From NCBI RefSeq assembly GCF_029338575.1, contig NZ_CP119993.1, forward strand, positions 620,001-684,000: DNA of 64,000 bases, given 5' to 3'. Positions within the stretch are counted from its first letter, which is position 1. Each line of letters begins with the position of its first letter. Origin of the DNA: Halomarina halobia (lineage in GTDB: Archaea; Halobacteriota; Halobacteria; Halobacteriales; Haloarculaceae). Position numbers and translations under genes: made by a program. Of this stretch, positions 17,492-25,848 are shown piece after piece. The notes beneath the pieces were generated by a model, which was not told the DNA's origin, made no database searches, and worked only from the letters and a program-made list of their open reading frames with translations.

Positions 17492-17540
17492 CTACCGATG
17501 TGACACGACTGACACGACGCTGCTACCGATACGACACGAC
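17492..17540. repeat. Imperfect 18-nt direct repeat before the second PrpD gene
   Basis: CTACCGATGTGACACGAC (17492-17509) and CTACCGATACGACACGAC (17523-17540) match at 16 of 18 positions with a 31-nt period. The second copy ends one base before the ATG at 17542. It could be a regulator site or a simple duplication. Confidence 0.5.
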
Positions 17541-17541
17541 A

Positions 17542-18900
17542 ATGACCGATCTCCAGCCGGTACGAGAGTGGGAGGCACAGGCGTACGAGTTCATCGAGAG
17601 GCCGGTACCCGCCGAGGTGCGGGCGCGCGGCGCGAAGACGGTGTCCGACGTGCTCTGCGCGATGGTTGCCGGGGCGGACGAGCCGACGAACCGGGAGGTG
17701 GCGACGACGGCCCCGCTCGCCGACGGGCCGGCGACCGTCGTCGGGACGGACCGGCGCGTCGCGCCGGGGCACGCCGCGCTCGTGAACGGCGCGAGCGCCA
17801 TCACCCCCGAGATCGAGGAGGGGCACAACACCGGGGGCCACGTCGGCGCGGGCATCGTCGCGGGGGGGCTCGCGGCGGCGGAGGCCGCCGACCGCTCTGG
17901 TCGCGAGTTCGTCGAGGCGTGCGTCCGGAGCTACGAACTCTGTGTCCGCCTCGAATTCGCCATCTTTGCGATGAAAGCGCGGCTCAACGAGGCGGTGCCG
18001 TGGCTGCTCCGCGATCCCCACTCCACGTGGACGACCGTCGGACCGGCGCTCACCGCGGCGCAGTGTCTCGGCCACGCGTCCGAGGAGCTGCGCGAGACGT
18101 TCCGCGTGGCGGCCAACCTCGCCGTCGTCTCGATGCACGATCCCTTCGAGGAGGGCGCGCCGGCGCGGAACTTCACCGCCGGGTTCTCCGCGCAGGCCGG
18201 CGTGGACGCGGCGGTGCTCGCGGGGGCCGGCCTGTCGGGGTCGGCGACCGCCGTCGCCGAGGTGTACGACCCGTTCGAGGAACTCCTCGACGAGGGCGTC
18301 TTCGCGCGCCAGTTCGCCGAGCTCGGCGAGACCTGGGAGATCACGCGCAACTACTTCAAGCCGTACCCCTCCTGTCGGTACACGCACCCGCCGCTCGACG
18401 CGCTGCGCGCGGCCGGCGAGATCGACCCCGCCGAGGTCGAGTCGGTGGACGTCCACACGTTCGCGAACGCCGCCGAGATGGACGCGGCCCGCCCGACGAC
18501 GCTCACCGGCGCGAAGTTCTCGACGCCGTACGTCCTCGCGCGCTACCTCCACTCCGGGGCCGTCGAACTGGCCGACTTCGAGCCCGAGCGGGTGGTCGAC
18601 CCCGCCGTCCAGTCGCTCGCGGAGCGGGTCACCCTTCACGTGGACGAGGCGTTCGAGGCTGCCTTCCCCGAGGACTGGGGCGCGCGCGTCCGCGTCACGC
18701 TCGCGAGCGGCGAGGTCCGGACCGGCGAGCGCGCCTACCCCCGCGGGGACTACCGCGACCCGCTCTCCGAGGAGGAGTTCCGCGATCGCTGTCGGCGGCT
18801 GCTCGACCCGCTCGACGACCCGGAGGCGGCGCTCGACGCGGTCCTCGCGGTCGACGAGCGGCCCGTCCGCGACGTGACCGCCGCCCTCCGAACCGCCTGA
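17542..18900 (+). CDS. MmgE/PrpD family protein (second copy)
   Basis: 452-aa paralog of the preceding gene, with EIEEGHNTGGHVGAGIVAGG and YFKPYPSCRYTHPPLDA in the positions of the first copy's active-site segments. The two differ widely in sequence, so this is not a recent duplication; they may act on successive intermediates. ATG 17542 (MTDLQ) is chosen because the 14 residues before it are encoded by a repetitive spacer. It is followed by the IclR regulator on the same strand. Confidence 0.87.
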   Translation: MTDLQPVREWEAQAYEFIERPVPAEVRARGAKTVSDVLCAMVAGADEPTNREVATTAPLADGPATVVGTDRRVAPGHAALVNGASAITPEIEEGHNTGGHVGAGIVAGGLAAAEAADRSGREFVEACVRSYELCVRLEFAIFAMKARLNEAVPWLLRDPHSTWTTVGPALTAAQCLGHASEELRETFRVAANLAVVSMHDPFEEGAPARNFTAGFSAQAGVDAAVLAGAGLSGSATAVAEVYDPFEELLDEGVFARQFAELGETWEITRNYFKPYPSCRYTHPPLDALRAAGEIDPAEVESVDVHTFANAAEMDAARPTTLTGAKFSTPYVLARYLHSGAVELADFEPERVVDPAVQSLAERVTLHVDEAFEAAFPEDWGARVRVTLASGEVRTGERAYPRGDYRDPLSEEEFRDRCRRLLDPLDDPEAALDAVLAVDERPVRDVTAALRTA

Positions 18901-18945
18901 GATCCGTCCGCATCGAAGCGAACGGCGGTTCGCCTCTGTCGAACG

Positions 18946-18979
18946 ATTGGGATAGACTTTTGTCAACGTGTCCCATTGG
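18946..18979. promoter_or_regulatory. Imperfect inverted repeat around a promoter, possible IclR operator
   Basis: Arms TTGGGATA (18947-18954) and TGTCCCATTGG (18969-18979) are partly complementary (TGGGA-N-A against T-N-TCCCA) and flank a T-rich core GACTTTTGTC. They lie directly before the IclR ATG at 18988, so autoregulation is plausible. Confidence 0.35.
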
Positions 18980-18987
18980 AGACGTTC

Positions 18988-19761
18988 ATGGCCGAAAGCG
19001 ACACGTCAGGGGGGAAGCGGGTCGGCGCGACCGAAACGTCGTTCGCCGTCGTCGAACAGTTGCGGGAGGAGGGGGGACTCGGCGTGACGGAGGTGGCGGA
19101 CCGGGTCGGTATCTCGAAGAGCACGGCCCACGCCCACCTCTGGACGCTCGTCGACCTCGGCTACGTCGTGAAGGAGGGGCCCACGTATCACCTCGGGTTG
19201 AAGTTCCTCGACCTCGGCGACCACGCCCGGACGCGCCAGAACCTCTATCACATCGCCAAGCAGGAGGTCGACGAGCTGATCAGCGCCGTCGGCGAGCGCG
19301 GGCAGGTGATGGTCGAGGAGAACGGTCGGGGGGTGTATATCTACCAGGCGAAGACCGAGCGCGCCATCCAGACCGACTCGCACATCGGAACGGTGGTCGA
19401 CCTCCACGCGACCGCCGTCGGGAAGTCCTACCTGGCGTTCCTGCCCGACGACGACCTCGAAGCGTTGCTCGACACGCTCGAACTGGCGGCGCGGACGGAC
19501 CGGACGCTGACCGACCGCGAGTCCCTCCGCGAGGAACTGACGCTCGTCCGTGAACGCGGGTTCGCGCTCAACGACGAGGAGCGCATCGCCGGGATGCGCG
19601 CCGTCGGCGCGCCGATCCTCTCCGACGACGGTCGCGTGCTCGCGGCGCTCAGCGTTTCGGGGCCGACGACCCGGATGAACGGCGAGTGGTTCCGCGAGGA
19701 GGTTCCCGACAAGGTGACGCAGGCGGCGCGCATCATCGGCATCAAGGCGACCTACTCCTGA
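18988..19761 (+). CDS. IclR family transcriptional regulator
   Basis: 257 aa. N-terminal winged helix (LGVTEVADRVGISKSTAHAHLWTLVDLGYV, about 30-60) and C-terminal IclR effector-binding domain with ATAVGKSYLAFLP and SDDGRVLAALSVSGPT. ATG 18988 is preferred over TTG 18976. It is the last gene of the importer/PrpD group and most likely controls it, binding the transported acid or a pathway intermediate. An imperfect inverted repeat lies just upstream. Confidence 0.92.
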   Translation: MAESDTSGGKRVGATETSFAVVEQLREEGGLGVTEVADRVGISKSTAHAHLWTLVDLGYVVKEGPTYHLGLKFLDLGDHARTRQNLYHIAKQEVDELISAVGERGQVMVEENGRGVYIYQAKTERAIQTDSHIGTVVDLHATAVGKSYLAFLPDDDLEALLDTLELAARTDRTLTDRESLREELTLVRERGFALNDEERIAGMRAVGAPILSDDGRVLAALSVSGPTTRMNGEWFREEVPDKVTQAARIIGIKATYS

Positions 19762-19785
19762 TCGCACGGGTGCGTTCGCCGCTTA

Positions 19786-19799
19786 CGAACGCGTGTTCG
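19786..19799. promoter_or_regulatory. Isolated inverted repeat CGAAC-N4-GTTCG
   Basis: CGAACGCGTGTTCG, perfect 5-bp arms with a 4-nt centre, in the gap between the IclR and IMPase genes. The half-sites match those of the denitrification-island operators but the spacing is 4 rather than 2, and no start codon lies about 40 nt away. Role uncertain; chance is possible. Confidence 0.3.
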
Positions 19800-19946
19800 G
19801 CTAGAGGTCGGGCACTGCGATCGGCGCAGACACGTTACGACGGTACGTACGTAACAGGTTCCGAGCGACGTACCGAAACCCCGTCACAGGACATCGACAG
19901 ACGGAGAGCCAGGCCCTTATTTATGCGAGCGGGCCGCACTTGGCGT

Positions 19947-20732
19947 ATGCCGTCGAGAGAGACGATCGCGATGGACGCCGCCCGCGCCGGTGCCGACTAC
20001 GCGCGCCGGCACTTCCGGACGTCGCTCGCCGTCGAGCGGAAGTCGAGCAAGACGGACCTCGTCACCGACGTCGACTGGACGACCCAACGACGGATCGTGT
20101 CGACGGTGGAGGAGCGCTTCCCCGACGACGAGATCGTCGCCGAGGAGGGCGACGAGCGCAAGACGGTTCCGGACGGGTGGGCGTGGATCGTCGATCCGAT
20201 AGACGGGACGGGGAACTTCGTCCGCGGAATGCCGGAGTGGGTGACGAGCGTCGCCGTCGTCCGCGAGGGGGAGCCGGAGGGCGCGGTCAACGTCGCTCCC
20301 GCGCTCGGCGACACCTACCGGGCGACGCCGACGGGCGCGACGCGAAACGGCGCGCCGATCTCGGTGAGCGATCGGACCGACCCCGAGACGTTCCTCGTCG
20401 CGCCCACGCTCAGGTGGCACGCGGCGGACGGCGCCGCGATCGGAACGCTCGCGCGGACGATCGTCGAGCGGTTCGGCGAACTCAGACGGCTCGGCTCCGC
20501 CCAGTTGACGTTCTCGCTGGTGGCGAGCGGGGCGCTCGACGCGGCCGTGTCGTTCGATCCGCGGCCGAACGCCTGGGACACCGTCGCCGGCGCGTACCTC
20601 GTCGAACGGGCGGGGGGCACGGTGACCGATCTGGAGGGGAACCGCTGGACGCCCGACGGCCGCGGGATCGTCGCCTCGAACGGCGAGGCACACGAGACCG
20701 TCGTCTCGGCCGTCAGATCGGTCGTCGAGTGA
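19947..20732 (+). CDS. Inositol monophosphatase family phosphatase
   Basis: 261-aa Mg-dependent phosphatase (IMPase/FBPase/CysQ superfamily). Metal motifs: EEG at 67-68, DPIDGTGNF with Asp83 and Asp86, and AWDTVAGAYLVERAGG near 210-225. ATG 19947 is preferred over in-frame ATG 19923 because a TATA-like CTTATTTATG lies at 19916-19925, 22-31 nt before 19947, fitting a leaderless mRNA. Substrate could be inositol phosphate, fructose-1,6-bisphosphate or a nucleotide phosphate. No clear operon partner. Confidence 0.9.
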   Translation: MPSRETIAMDAARAGADYARRHFRTSLAVERKSSKTDLVTDVDWTTQRRIVSTVEERFPDDEIVAEEGDERKTVPDGWAWIVDPIDGTGNFVRGMPEWVTSVAVVREGEPEGAVNVAPALGDTYRATPTGATRNGAPISVSDRTDPETFLVAPTLRWHAADGAAIGTLARTIVERFGELRRLGSAQLTFSLVASGALDAAVSFDPRPNAWDTVAGAYLVERAGGTVTDLEGNRWTPDGRGIVASNGEAHETVVSAVRSVVE

Positions 20733-21546
20733 GCGCGGAGGGGGCGGCCGGCCGGCCGGGCGAGACACTCGGGGACCCCCGCGCCCCCGGTAGAGGTCGA
20801 CGCTCGAACCGTCGCCTGGCTCGGAGCACTCGGCCGCGGGCGGGGACACCCCCGGAGGCGCGCAATCGCGTCGAATCGCCCGGGCGCCTTTGACAGAGTT
20901 GTTACGTAAAGCCACTCTTTGACCGTATTTTTCAAAATTAATACCCCGATCCTCACACCATAAACATCAATATTTCCTCTTATTAGCCACTATATATCAA
21001 ATAGTTCCCGGAAAGGCTGCTGATCTTACGTGTTATACGATGTATGGTACAAATTCATCTACATGTATTGAATTCGTGATAGTTCACTTATTTCCCCGTC
21101 TTCCCCCGATCCGTTCGAAAGGGGTCGCTGTTTAAAGCCTCGTGATCGTCTCGGGTGTGGCGAACGGTTCCCGTTGCGCTGATCGTGTCCGCTTTACCGG
21201 TGTGGCGGCATCGCTCGCGGAACCAGCCGTCGTCGGAGTGGTCCGTGTGACGGGAACGGTCGGAGGATCCGTTCGGCGGCCCGTCTCGACCACCGCCACG
21301 TCGGCGGGCGGACCGCTCGGACCTCGATAGCGGGTAGCCTTCGCGGTGAGAGCGCGAGCGACGGCGAAAAAACGGCGATCGAGCGCCGTTGCCGGGGACA
21401 CCCGTGCCGCGGATGTCCGTCGTGCCAGTTGCGTTCGTGGCCACGCCTGCGGGCCAGGGTCGTCGAAACGATCCCGCGCCCACCTCGGGATGCAGTGCTG
21501 TTCGGTATATGTTTTCTGGACCGGACGACGGTGCCCGCCGCCGGAA
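20733..21546. other. Gene-poor region with an AT-rich island
   Basis: No convincing gene in about 810 bases. From about 20895 to 21090 the base composition drops sharply to AT-rich, unlike anything else of this length in the window, with many short A/T runs and no long frame. The rest (21090-21540) is ordinary high-GC sequence with only shadow frames. It marks the border between the catabolic and respiratory islands and may be a scar of an inserted element. Confidence 0.5.
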
Positions 21547-21894
21547 TCAGTCGCGGGCCCGTCCCCGCCCGGGGGACCCGTCGGATCGGTCGAGTTCGTT
21601 CGCGTCGAGTTCGCCGAGGAGGTACCGCTCCCCGAGCGCCGTGCGTTCGCACTTGCCGTACCCGTCGTACGCGATCAGCCCGTACGCGGCGAGGCGTTCG
21701 CACCGCCGCTCGATGTCCGTCCGCTGGTAGACGGTCCCGGTCCCGCGGGCTGCCATCTCGTCGCGGAGTTCGTGGGGCGTCTTCGGCCCGTCCGTCTGGA
21801 GCAGTTCGAGGATGCGATCGTCGGCCTTCCCCATCCACTCGGCGTGCCGCCGCATCGCTCCCCCGCGCGGACCGGTCGAGTCGCGTCCCGCCAT
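21547..21894 (-). CDS. Small winged-helix regulator (PhiH1 repressor-like)
   Basis: 115 aa. Winged-helix pattern KADDRILELLQTDGPKTPHELRDEMAARG, a recognition-helix region VYQRTDIERRCERLAAYGLI and a wing YDGYGKCERTALGERYL, as in the abundant haloarchaeal PhiH1-like or MarR-like repressors. Its ATG (21892-21894) abuts the stop of the zinc-finger-like gene with no gap, so the two are one operon. A charged C-terminal tail follows. Target unknown. Confidence 0.78.
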   Translation of the reverse strand: MAGRDSTGPRGGAMRRHAEWMGKADDRILELLQTDGPKTPHELRDEMAARGTGTVYQRTDIERRCERLAAYGLIAYDGYGKCERTALGERYLLGELDANELDRSDGSPGRGRARD

Positions 21895-22296
21895 TCACTC
21901 CACCCTGTTCGGTCTCCGGTCCCCGTCGTCCGTCCGCGCCGACTCCCCCGCTATCGCCGTCAGGTGTTCGTCGCAGAGGCGCAGCGTCGCCCCGTCGACG
22001 CTGAGCGCGACCCGACAGACGGTATCGCCACCCCGGTTCTCGGTGTACGGCCTCCACAGCGGCAGGGCGTAGAACCCGTCCCGCGCGCAGAACGCGCACC
22101 CCTCGACCAGCGACCAGTCGCCCCGGACGAGGCTCTTCCCGAAGTTCCGCTCCTCGCACCCGACGCAGAGCCCGCCGAGGAGGTCGCCCGTCACGACGTC
22201 GAGGACGGCGCGGTTGAAGCCCGCCCCGAGCCCGCACGCGACGCACTCCGTCGCCGTTTGGCGGTTTTTTCCACCGTTCAACACCATTCTATCCAT
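21895..22296 (-). CDS. Cysteine-rich zinc-binding-like protein
   Basis: 133 aa from ATG 22296 (a longer frame starts at 22344). Not recognised as a named family. It carries three CxxC pairs (Cys18/21, Cys44/47, Cys67/70), then Cys94 and Cys108/His111, compatible with two structural Zn sites. The region near 67-110 ends LRLCDEHL, a zinc-ribbon-like close. Coupled to a winged-helix gene, it may be a DNA- or protein-binding accessory. TATA-like sequence near 22325-22335 would place the transcript start close to 22296. Confidence 0.65.
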   Translation of the reverse strand: MDRMVLNGGKNRQTATECVACGLGAGFNRAVLDVVTGDLLGGLCVGCEERNFGKSLVRGDWSLVEGCAFCARDGFYALPLWRPYTENRGGDTVCRVALSVDGATLRLCDEHLTAIAGESARTDDGDRRPNRVE

Positions 22297-22499
22297 GATA
22301 TTTTCTAGATGATGAATTTGCTGGGAGCAGATAACACTTGCCATTTTCGATCGGGTCCGCTATCGAGAGCTCCGTGAGGCGGACGAGGTGTCGGTAGCGC
22401 GGGAGGTCGCAGCGTACGACGTCCCGGGGGGACCGGCGTCCTCGGGAAAACGGTTCTGCGGGGAGCGAGGGTGCGGGGGAGACGCCGCTCCGAGGGCTC

Positions 22500-24797
22500 T
22501 CAGTCGTCGCCTTCCGAGAGGAGTCGACCCGGAACGGAGTCGGCGGTGGGCGTCTCACCCGGTAGCGACACGTCGCGCAGCGTGAATCGCTTGCGGACCA
22601 TGTCGTACGCGAAGACGAGCGTCCCGAGGATGATCATCGCGTCGCCGGGGAGCCGCGCCCAGAACAGCGTCTGGACGATCGCCGAATCGTAGAACGCGAG
22701 GCTCCGGGCCGCCGCGTAGCTCTGAGTAAAGGCCGCCTCCAGCTGGAGGAACCCCACCGGCAGCACGGAGACGAACACCATGAGGGCGAGCCCGCCGTTC
22801 CAGAGCCAGAAGGCCCATCTGAGGCGACGTTCGGTCCACTCCGCGGGTTTCGTCGAGATGCGGAGCATGTACGTCGCCATCCCGAGCGCGAGGAAGCCGA
22901 AGGCTCCGAACATCGCGGCGTGGGCGTGCCCGACGGTCAGGTACGTTCCGTGCTCGTAGTAGTTGACGAGCGGGAGGTTGATGAAGAAGCCGAGCACGCC
23001 CGCGCCGACGAAATTCCAGATCCCTGACACGATGATGAACATGAACGGGAGCGTGTATGGGAACGTCTCGTCCGCGGCGGCGAGCGCGCGGTACTCGTTG
23101 ATCGCCTCGAAGAGGATGAGCACCAGCGGGATGAGTTCGAGCGTCGAGAAGACGCTCCCGAGCGGGAGCCAGACGTCGGGCTGGCCGATCCACCAGTAGT
23201 GGTGGGAGACGCCGATGACGCCCGATCCCATCACGAACAGCGCCTCGAACAGCACCGCCTTCTCGGCCGAGCGCTTACGCAGCAGCCCCATCGAGACCAG
23301 CGTCAGGCCGACGATGGCGACGATGAAGAACTCGAAGGCCCCCTCGACCCACATGTGCACGACCCACCACCGCCAGAACTCGGTCGTCACCATGTTCGTC
23401 CGCGGCGTGTAGAGCATCCCGGCGGCGAACAGCAGGCCGATCGAGCCACCCGCGTACAGGATCATGTGCGCGAGCCCGTAGCGCGGCTCGCGGTCGAGCA
23501 GCGGCTTGAAGCCGCGCGCGACGAGCACCGCCCACAGCCCGAAGCCCGCGAGGAGCCCGAACTGCCAGACGCGACCGACCTCGAGGTACTCGAGGCCCTC
23601 GTTGCCCAGCAGCCACCACAGCGGCCCGTCGACGTACCCCTGTGCGCCGAGCCAGACGCCGGCGAGGCCGCCGACGGCGGCGACGACGACGACGCCGAGC
23701 AGGACGTGGACGTACCGCCTCTGGTTCGACGGTTCGTAGCCCGTCAGCAGCGGCGCGAGGAAGAGCCCGGCGCCGAGCCAGAGCGCGGCGATCCAGAGGA
23801 TGCCGAGGTCGAGGTGGAACGTCTTCGCCAGCGCGAACGGGAACAGTTCGAGGAAGTCCACCCCGAACAGCTCGCCGAGGCCGAAGAACCCGTCACGCTC
23901 GATGTAGTAGTGCGCCAGGAGCCCCCCGAGGAGCACCTGCGCGAGAAACAGGAGCGCGGCCAGCGGGATGAACCGCGTCGCGGCGCGCTGGCCGGGCGTC
24001 AGGCTGATCTCGTCCGGTTCGGGGACGCGGATCCCTGCGGTCCTCGGCTCCGGGAGTTCGACGGACTTGTACAGCCAGACGCCGATCCCCGCGCCCGCGA
24101 CCAGCAGCACCATCGCGATCACGCTCCAGGTCATCGTCGCGCCGGTCGGCTCGTTGCCGGCGAGGGGAGCGTACGGCCAGTCGTTCGTGTAGCTGTGGTC
24201 GGTCCCCGGGCGCTCGGTGTGAGCCATCCACGCCGTCCAGAGCGCGAAGTCCGCGAACTGCCGGGCCTCCTCCTCGGTCTCGATCATCCCCGCGGGGATC
24301 CCGCGCTCCGCGCTCCCCTCGTGGTACCGCTCGACGTACACCTCCCTGACCTGCTGGTGCGCGTAGACCTCGGCCGCCGAGTACTCGATCCGCTCGCCGG
24401 TCTCCGCGCCCTCCAGGTCGGCCTTCACGACGCTGTCGACCGCCGCCTGATCGGCGGCGGGGAGCGCGTCGTACTCCGCGCCGTGTCGCTCCTGCGCGTA
24501 GTACTGGCGCATGAACGCCGTCTTCAGCTCGAGCGCGTCCGCGGTGTAGTCGACGCCGTAGTACGCGCCGTTACCCAGGATCGAGCCGTGGTTCATCAGT
24601 CCGTTCTTCTGGAACGTCACCTTTCCCGCCCGGACCTGCTCTCCGGTGACGACCGTCTCGCCGTCCGGTCCGACGACTTCCTGCGGGATCGGCGGGGCCT
24701 GCTGGTAGGAGTACAGCGCCCCGACGCCCATGATCACGAGGTTGAACACGAAGACCAGGGCGAGGATCTTCGCGAGCGTTCGTCGTTTCACTTCCAT
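22500..24797 (-). CDS. norZ: Quinol-dependent nitric oxide reductase (qNOR)
   Basis: 765-aa membrane enzyme reducing NO to N2O with quinol electrons. N-terminal TM helix and extracytoplasmic NorC-like domain without a heme c CxxCH, then a NorB-like core of about 12-13 helices. Expected ligands are present: His328 (AKTFHLDLG, heme b), His481 in VVHMWVEGAFEFF with Glu485 and Glu489 of the NOR active site, His532/His533 (FeB), and His624/His626 (TVGHAHAAMF, heme b3 and b). ATG 24797 (MEVKRR) is chosen because upstream codons are not conserved-looking and contain the operator. A palindrome at 24862-24879 lies 65-82 nt upstream. Confidence 0.95.
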   Translation of the reverse strand: MEVKRRTLAKILALVFVFNLVIMGVGALYSYQQAPPIPQEVVGPDGETVVTGEQVRAGKVTFQKNGLMNHGSILGNGAYYGVDYTADALELKTAFMRQYYAQERHGAEYDALPAADQAAVDSVVKADLEGAETGERIEYSAAEVYAHQQVREVYVERYHEGSAERGIPAGMIETEEEARQFADFALWTAWMAHTERPGTDHSYTNDWPYAPLAGNEPTGATMTWSVIAMVLLVAGAGIGVWLYKSVELPEPRTAGIRVPEPDEISLTPGQRAATRFIPLAALLFLAQVLLGGLLAHYYIERDGFFGLGELFGVDFLELFPFALAKTFHLDLGILWIAALWLGAGLFLAPLLTGYEPSNQRRYVHVLLGVVVVAAVGGLAGVWLGAQGYVDGPLWWLLGNEGLEYLEVGRVWQFGLLAGFGLWAVLVARGFKPLLDREPRYGLAHMILYAGGSIGLLFAAGMLYTPRTNMVTTEFWRWWVVHMWVEGAFEFFIVAIVGLTLVSMGLLRKRSAEKAVLFEALFVMGSGVIGVSHHYWWIGQPDVWLPLGSVFSTLELIPLVLILFEAINEYRALAAADETFPYTLPFMFIIVSGIWNFVGAGVLGFFINLPLVNYYEHGTYLTVGHAHAAMFGAFGFLALGMATYMLRISTKPAEWTERRLRWAFWLWNGGLALMVFVSVLPVGFLQLEAAFTQSYAAARSLAFYDSAIVQTLFWARLPGDAMIILGTLVFAYDMVRKRFTLRDVSLPGETPTADSVPGRLLSEGDD

Positions 24798-24861
24798 CTC
24801 GTGGGGCGCTTCGAACGCCACCGACCTCCGTGTCGCCCTGATTCCCGGCGACCGGGAACGC

Positions 24862-24879
24862 GGCCGAATACGTTCGGCC
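24862..24879. promoter_or_regulatory. Denitrification operator site 1 (norZ)
   Basis: GGCCGAATACGTTCGGCC: 7-bp perfect arms around TACG. Core CGAATACGTTCG (24865-24876) is one base from the consensus CGAAC-RY-GTTCG. Distance from core to the norZ ATG is 67 nt, longer than at the other sites. Confidence 0.65.
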
Positions 24880-25099
24880 GACGGAGGACCCCCCGGCCCA
24901 CCGCCCACCGCGTCCTGCCTCCTGCATCCCGAGGCACCCCGCCGGGGTACCTCGCCCCCGATCTACCGCCAGGACCGAGAGCGTATCCCCGAACCCGTTC
25001 GGCGACCGTCGGGACGGACCGAAGGGGAGCCGGAAGGTCGTCGTCGCGTTCGGGGTGTCACGTCCGGGGACGGGCGCGACTGGAGTGCGACCGACGCGC
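24880..25099. other. Spacer upstream of norZ
   Basis: About 220 bases between the norZ operator and the end of the small membrane protein gene. High-GC, no supportable gene; antisense frames here are shadows. Confidence 0.5.
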
Positions 25100-25378
25100 T
25101 CAGTCGACGTACAGCGAGTAGAGGATCGCCCCGAAGCCGATGGTCGTGAACGTGCTCTCGACCGCCAGCGCGAGGTTCGGATCGAGGGGGAGCAACTGGT
25201 CCACGATCCCGGCGAGCAGCGCGCCGAGCGTGACGACGCCGAAGCCGACGGCGAGCGCGCGGAGCGCCGGGGCGTCGGTGCGCCGGTAGGCCCCGTAGGA
25301 GTAGTAGGTGATGCTCCCGCCGAGCAGGAGCGTGAGCGTCTTGAGCACCGTGACGGCCGCGGTGACGTGCGGTGTCAT
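25100..25378 (-). CDS. Small three-helix membrane protein (haloarchaeal DUF7521-like)
   Basis: 92 aa with three hydrophobic segments (about 8-27, 40-58, 70-90) and little else. It matches the pattern of small haloarchaeal membrane proteins encoded directly after a winged-helix gene. The ATG overlaps the regulator's stop (ATGA, 25375-25378), so they are made together; the membrane protein may hold or sense for the regulator. Function unknown. Confidence 0.7.
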   Translation of the reverse strand: MTPHVTAAVTVLKTLTLLLGGSITYYSYGAYRRTDAPALRALAVGFGVVTLGALLAGIVDQLLPLDPNLALAVESTFTTIGFGAILYSLYVD

Positions 25379-25749
25379 AGCTCCCGGCGCACCTCGGACC
25401 AGAGCTCCGACAGCCGCTCCTCGGGGGTCATCCGCCGGTGATCGACCTCGACCGTGAGCGAGCGGTCGTCGTCGAGGGCGACGCGAACCTCGTCGAACCC
25501 GACGGCGTAGCAGGTGGGGTGGCGACCGTTGGGGTTGATCTCGATGCGCTCCTCGAGCAGCGAGGCCTCGCTCAAGAGGTCGAGCTTCCGGTACATCGTC
25601 GAGCGGGGGATGTCGCAGGCGTCACAGAGGTCGCTCGCCGTCATCGGTTCGTCCAACTGTTCGAGGATGGCCCGGCAGTCCGGGTCGTCGAGCGCGTCGA
25701 GTACGGCCGTCAGCCGGGGGCCGTCGACGGCGAAGGGGTCCTGTTTCAT
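25375..25749 (-). CDS. Winged-helix transcriptional regulator
   Basis: 124 aa from ATG 25749 (MKQDPF); an in-frame ATG at 25797 would add 16 residues with no clear structure. Helix-turn-helix core: LDDPDCRAILEQLDEPMTASDLCDACDIPRSTMYRKLDLLSEASLL, close to ArsR/TrmB-type haloarchaeal regulators, then a beta wing with HPTCYAVGFDEVRVAL. Coupled to a small membrane protein. It lies between norZ and an HTH_10 regulator, so a role in respiration control is plausible but unproven. Confidence 0.75.
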   Translation of the reverse strand: MKQDPFAVDGPRLTAVLDALDDPDCRAILEQLDEPMTASDLCDACDIPRSTMYRKLDLLSEASLLEERIEINPNGRHPTCYAVGFDEVRVALDDDRSLTVEVDHRRMTPEERLSELWSEVRREL

Positions 25750-25848
25750 CGGTAGCGATCGGGTCGGTTCCGAGTCGGCGATCAGTCCGGGGGTCATGGT
25801 ACTCCGCGGGGGCTCCGGCGGTCGTCCGTCGGCGCGGGGGGTGGGAGA

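Noticed and set aside
19686..19946. Upstream extension of the phosphatase frame
   Set aside because: Begins inside the IclR gene and contains the promoter; conserved phosphatase sequence begins at 19947.
23199..25121. 640-codon plus-strand frame opposite norZ
   Set aside because: Antisense shadow of an unmistakable NO reductase; composition is repetitive Arg/Glu/Val.
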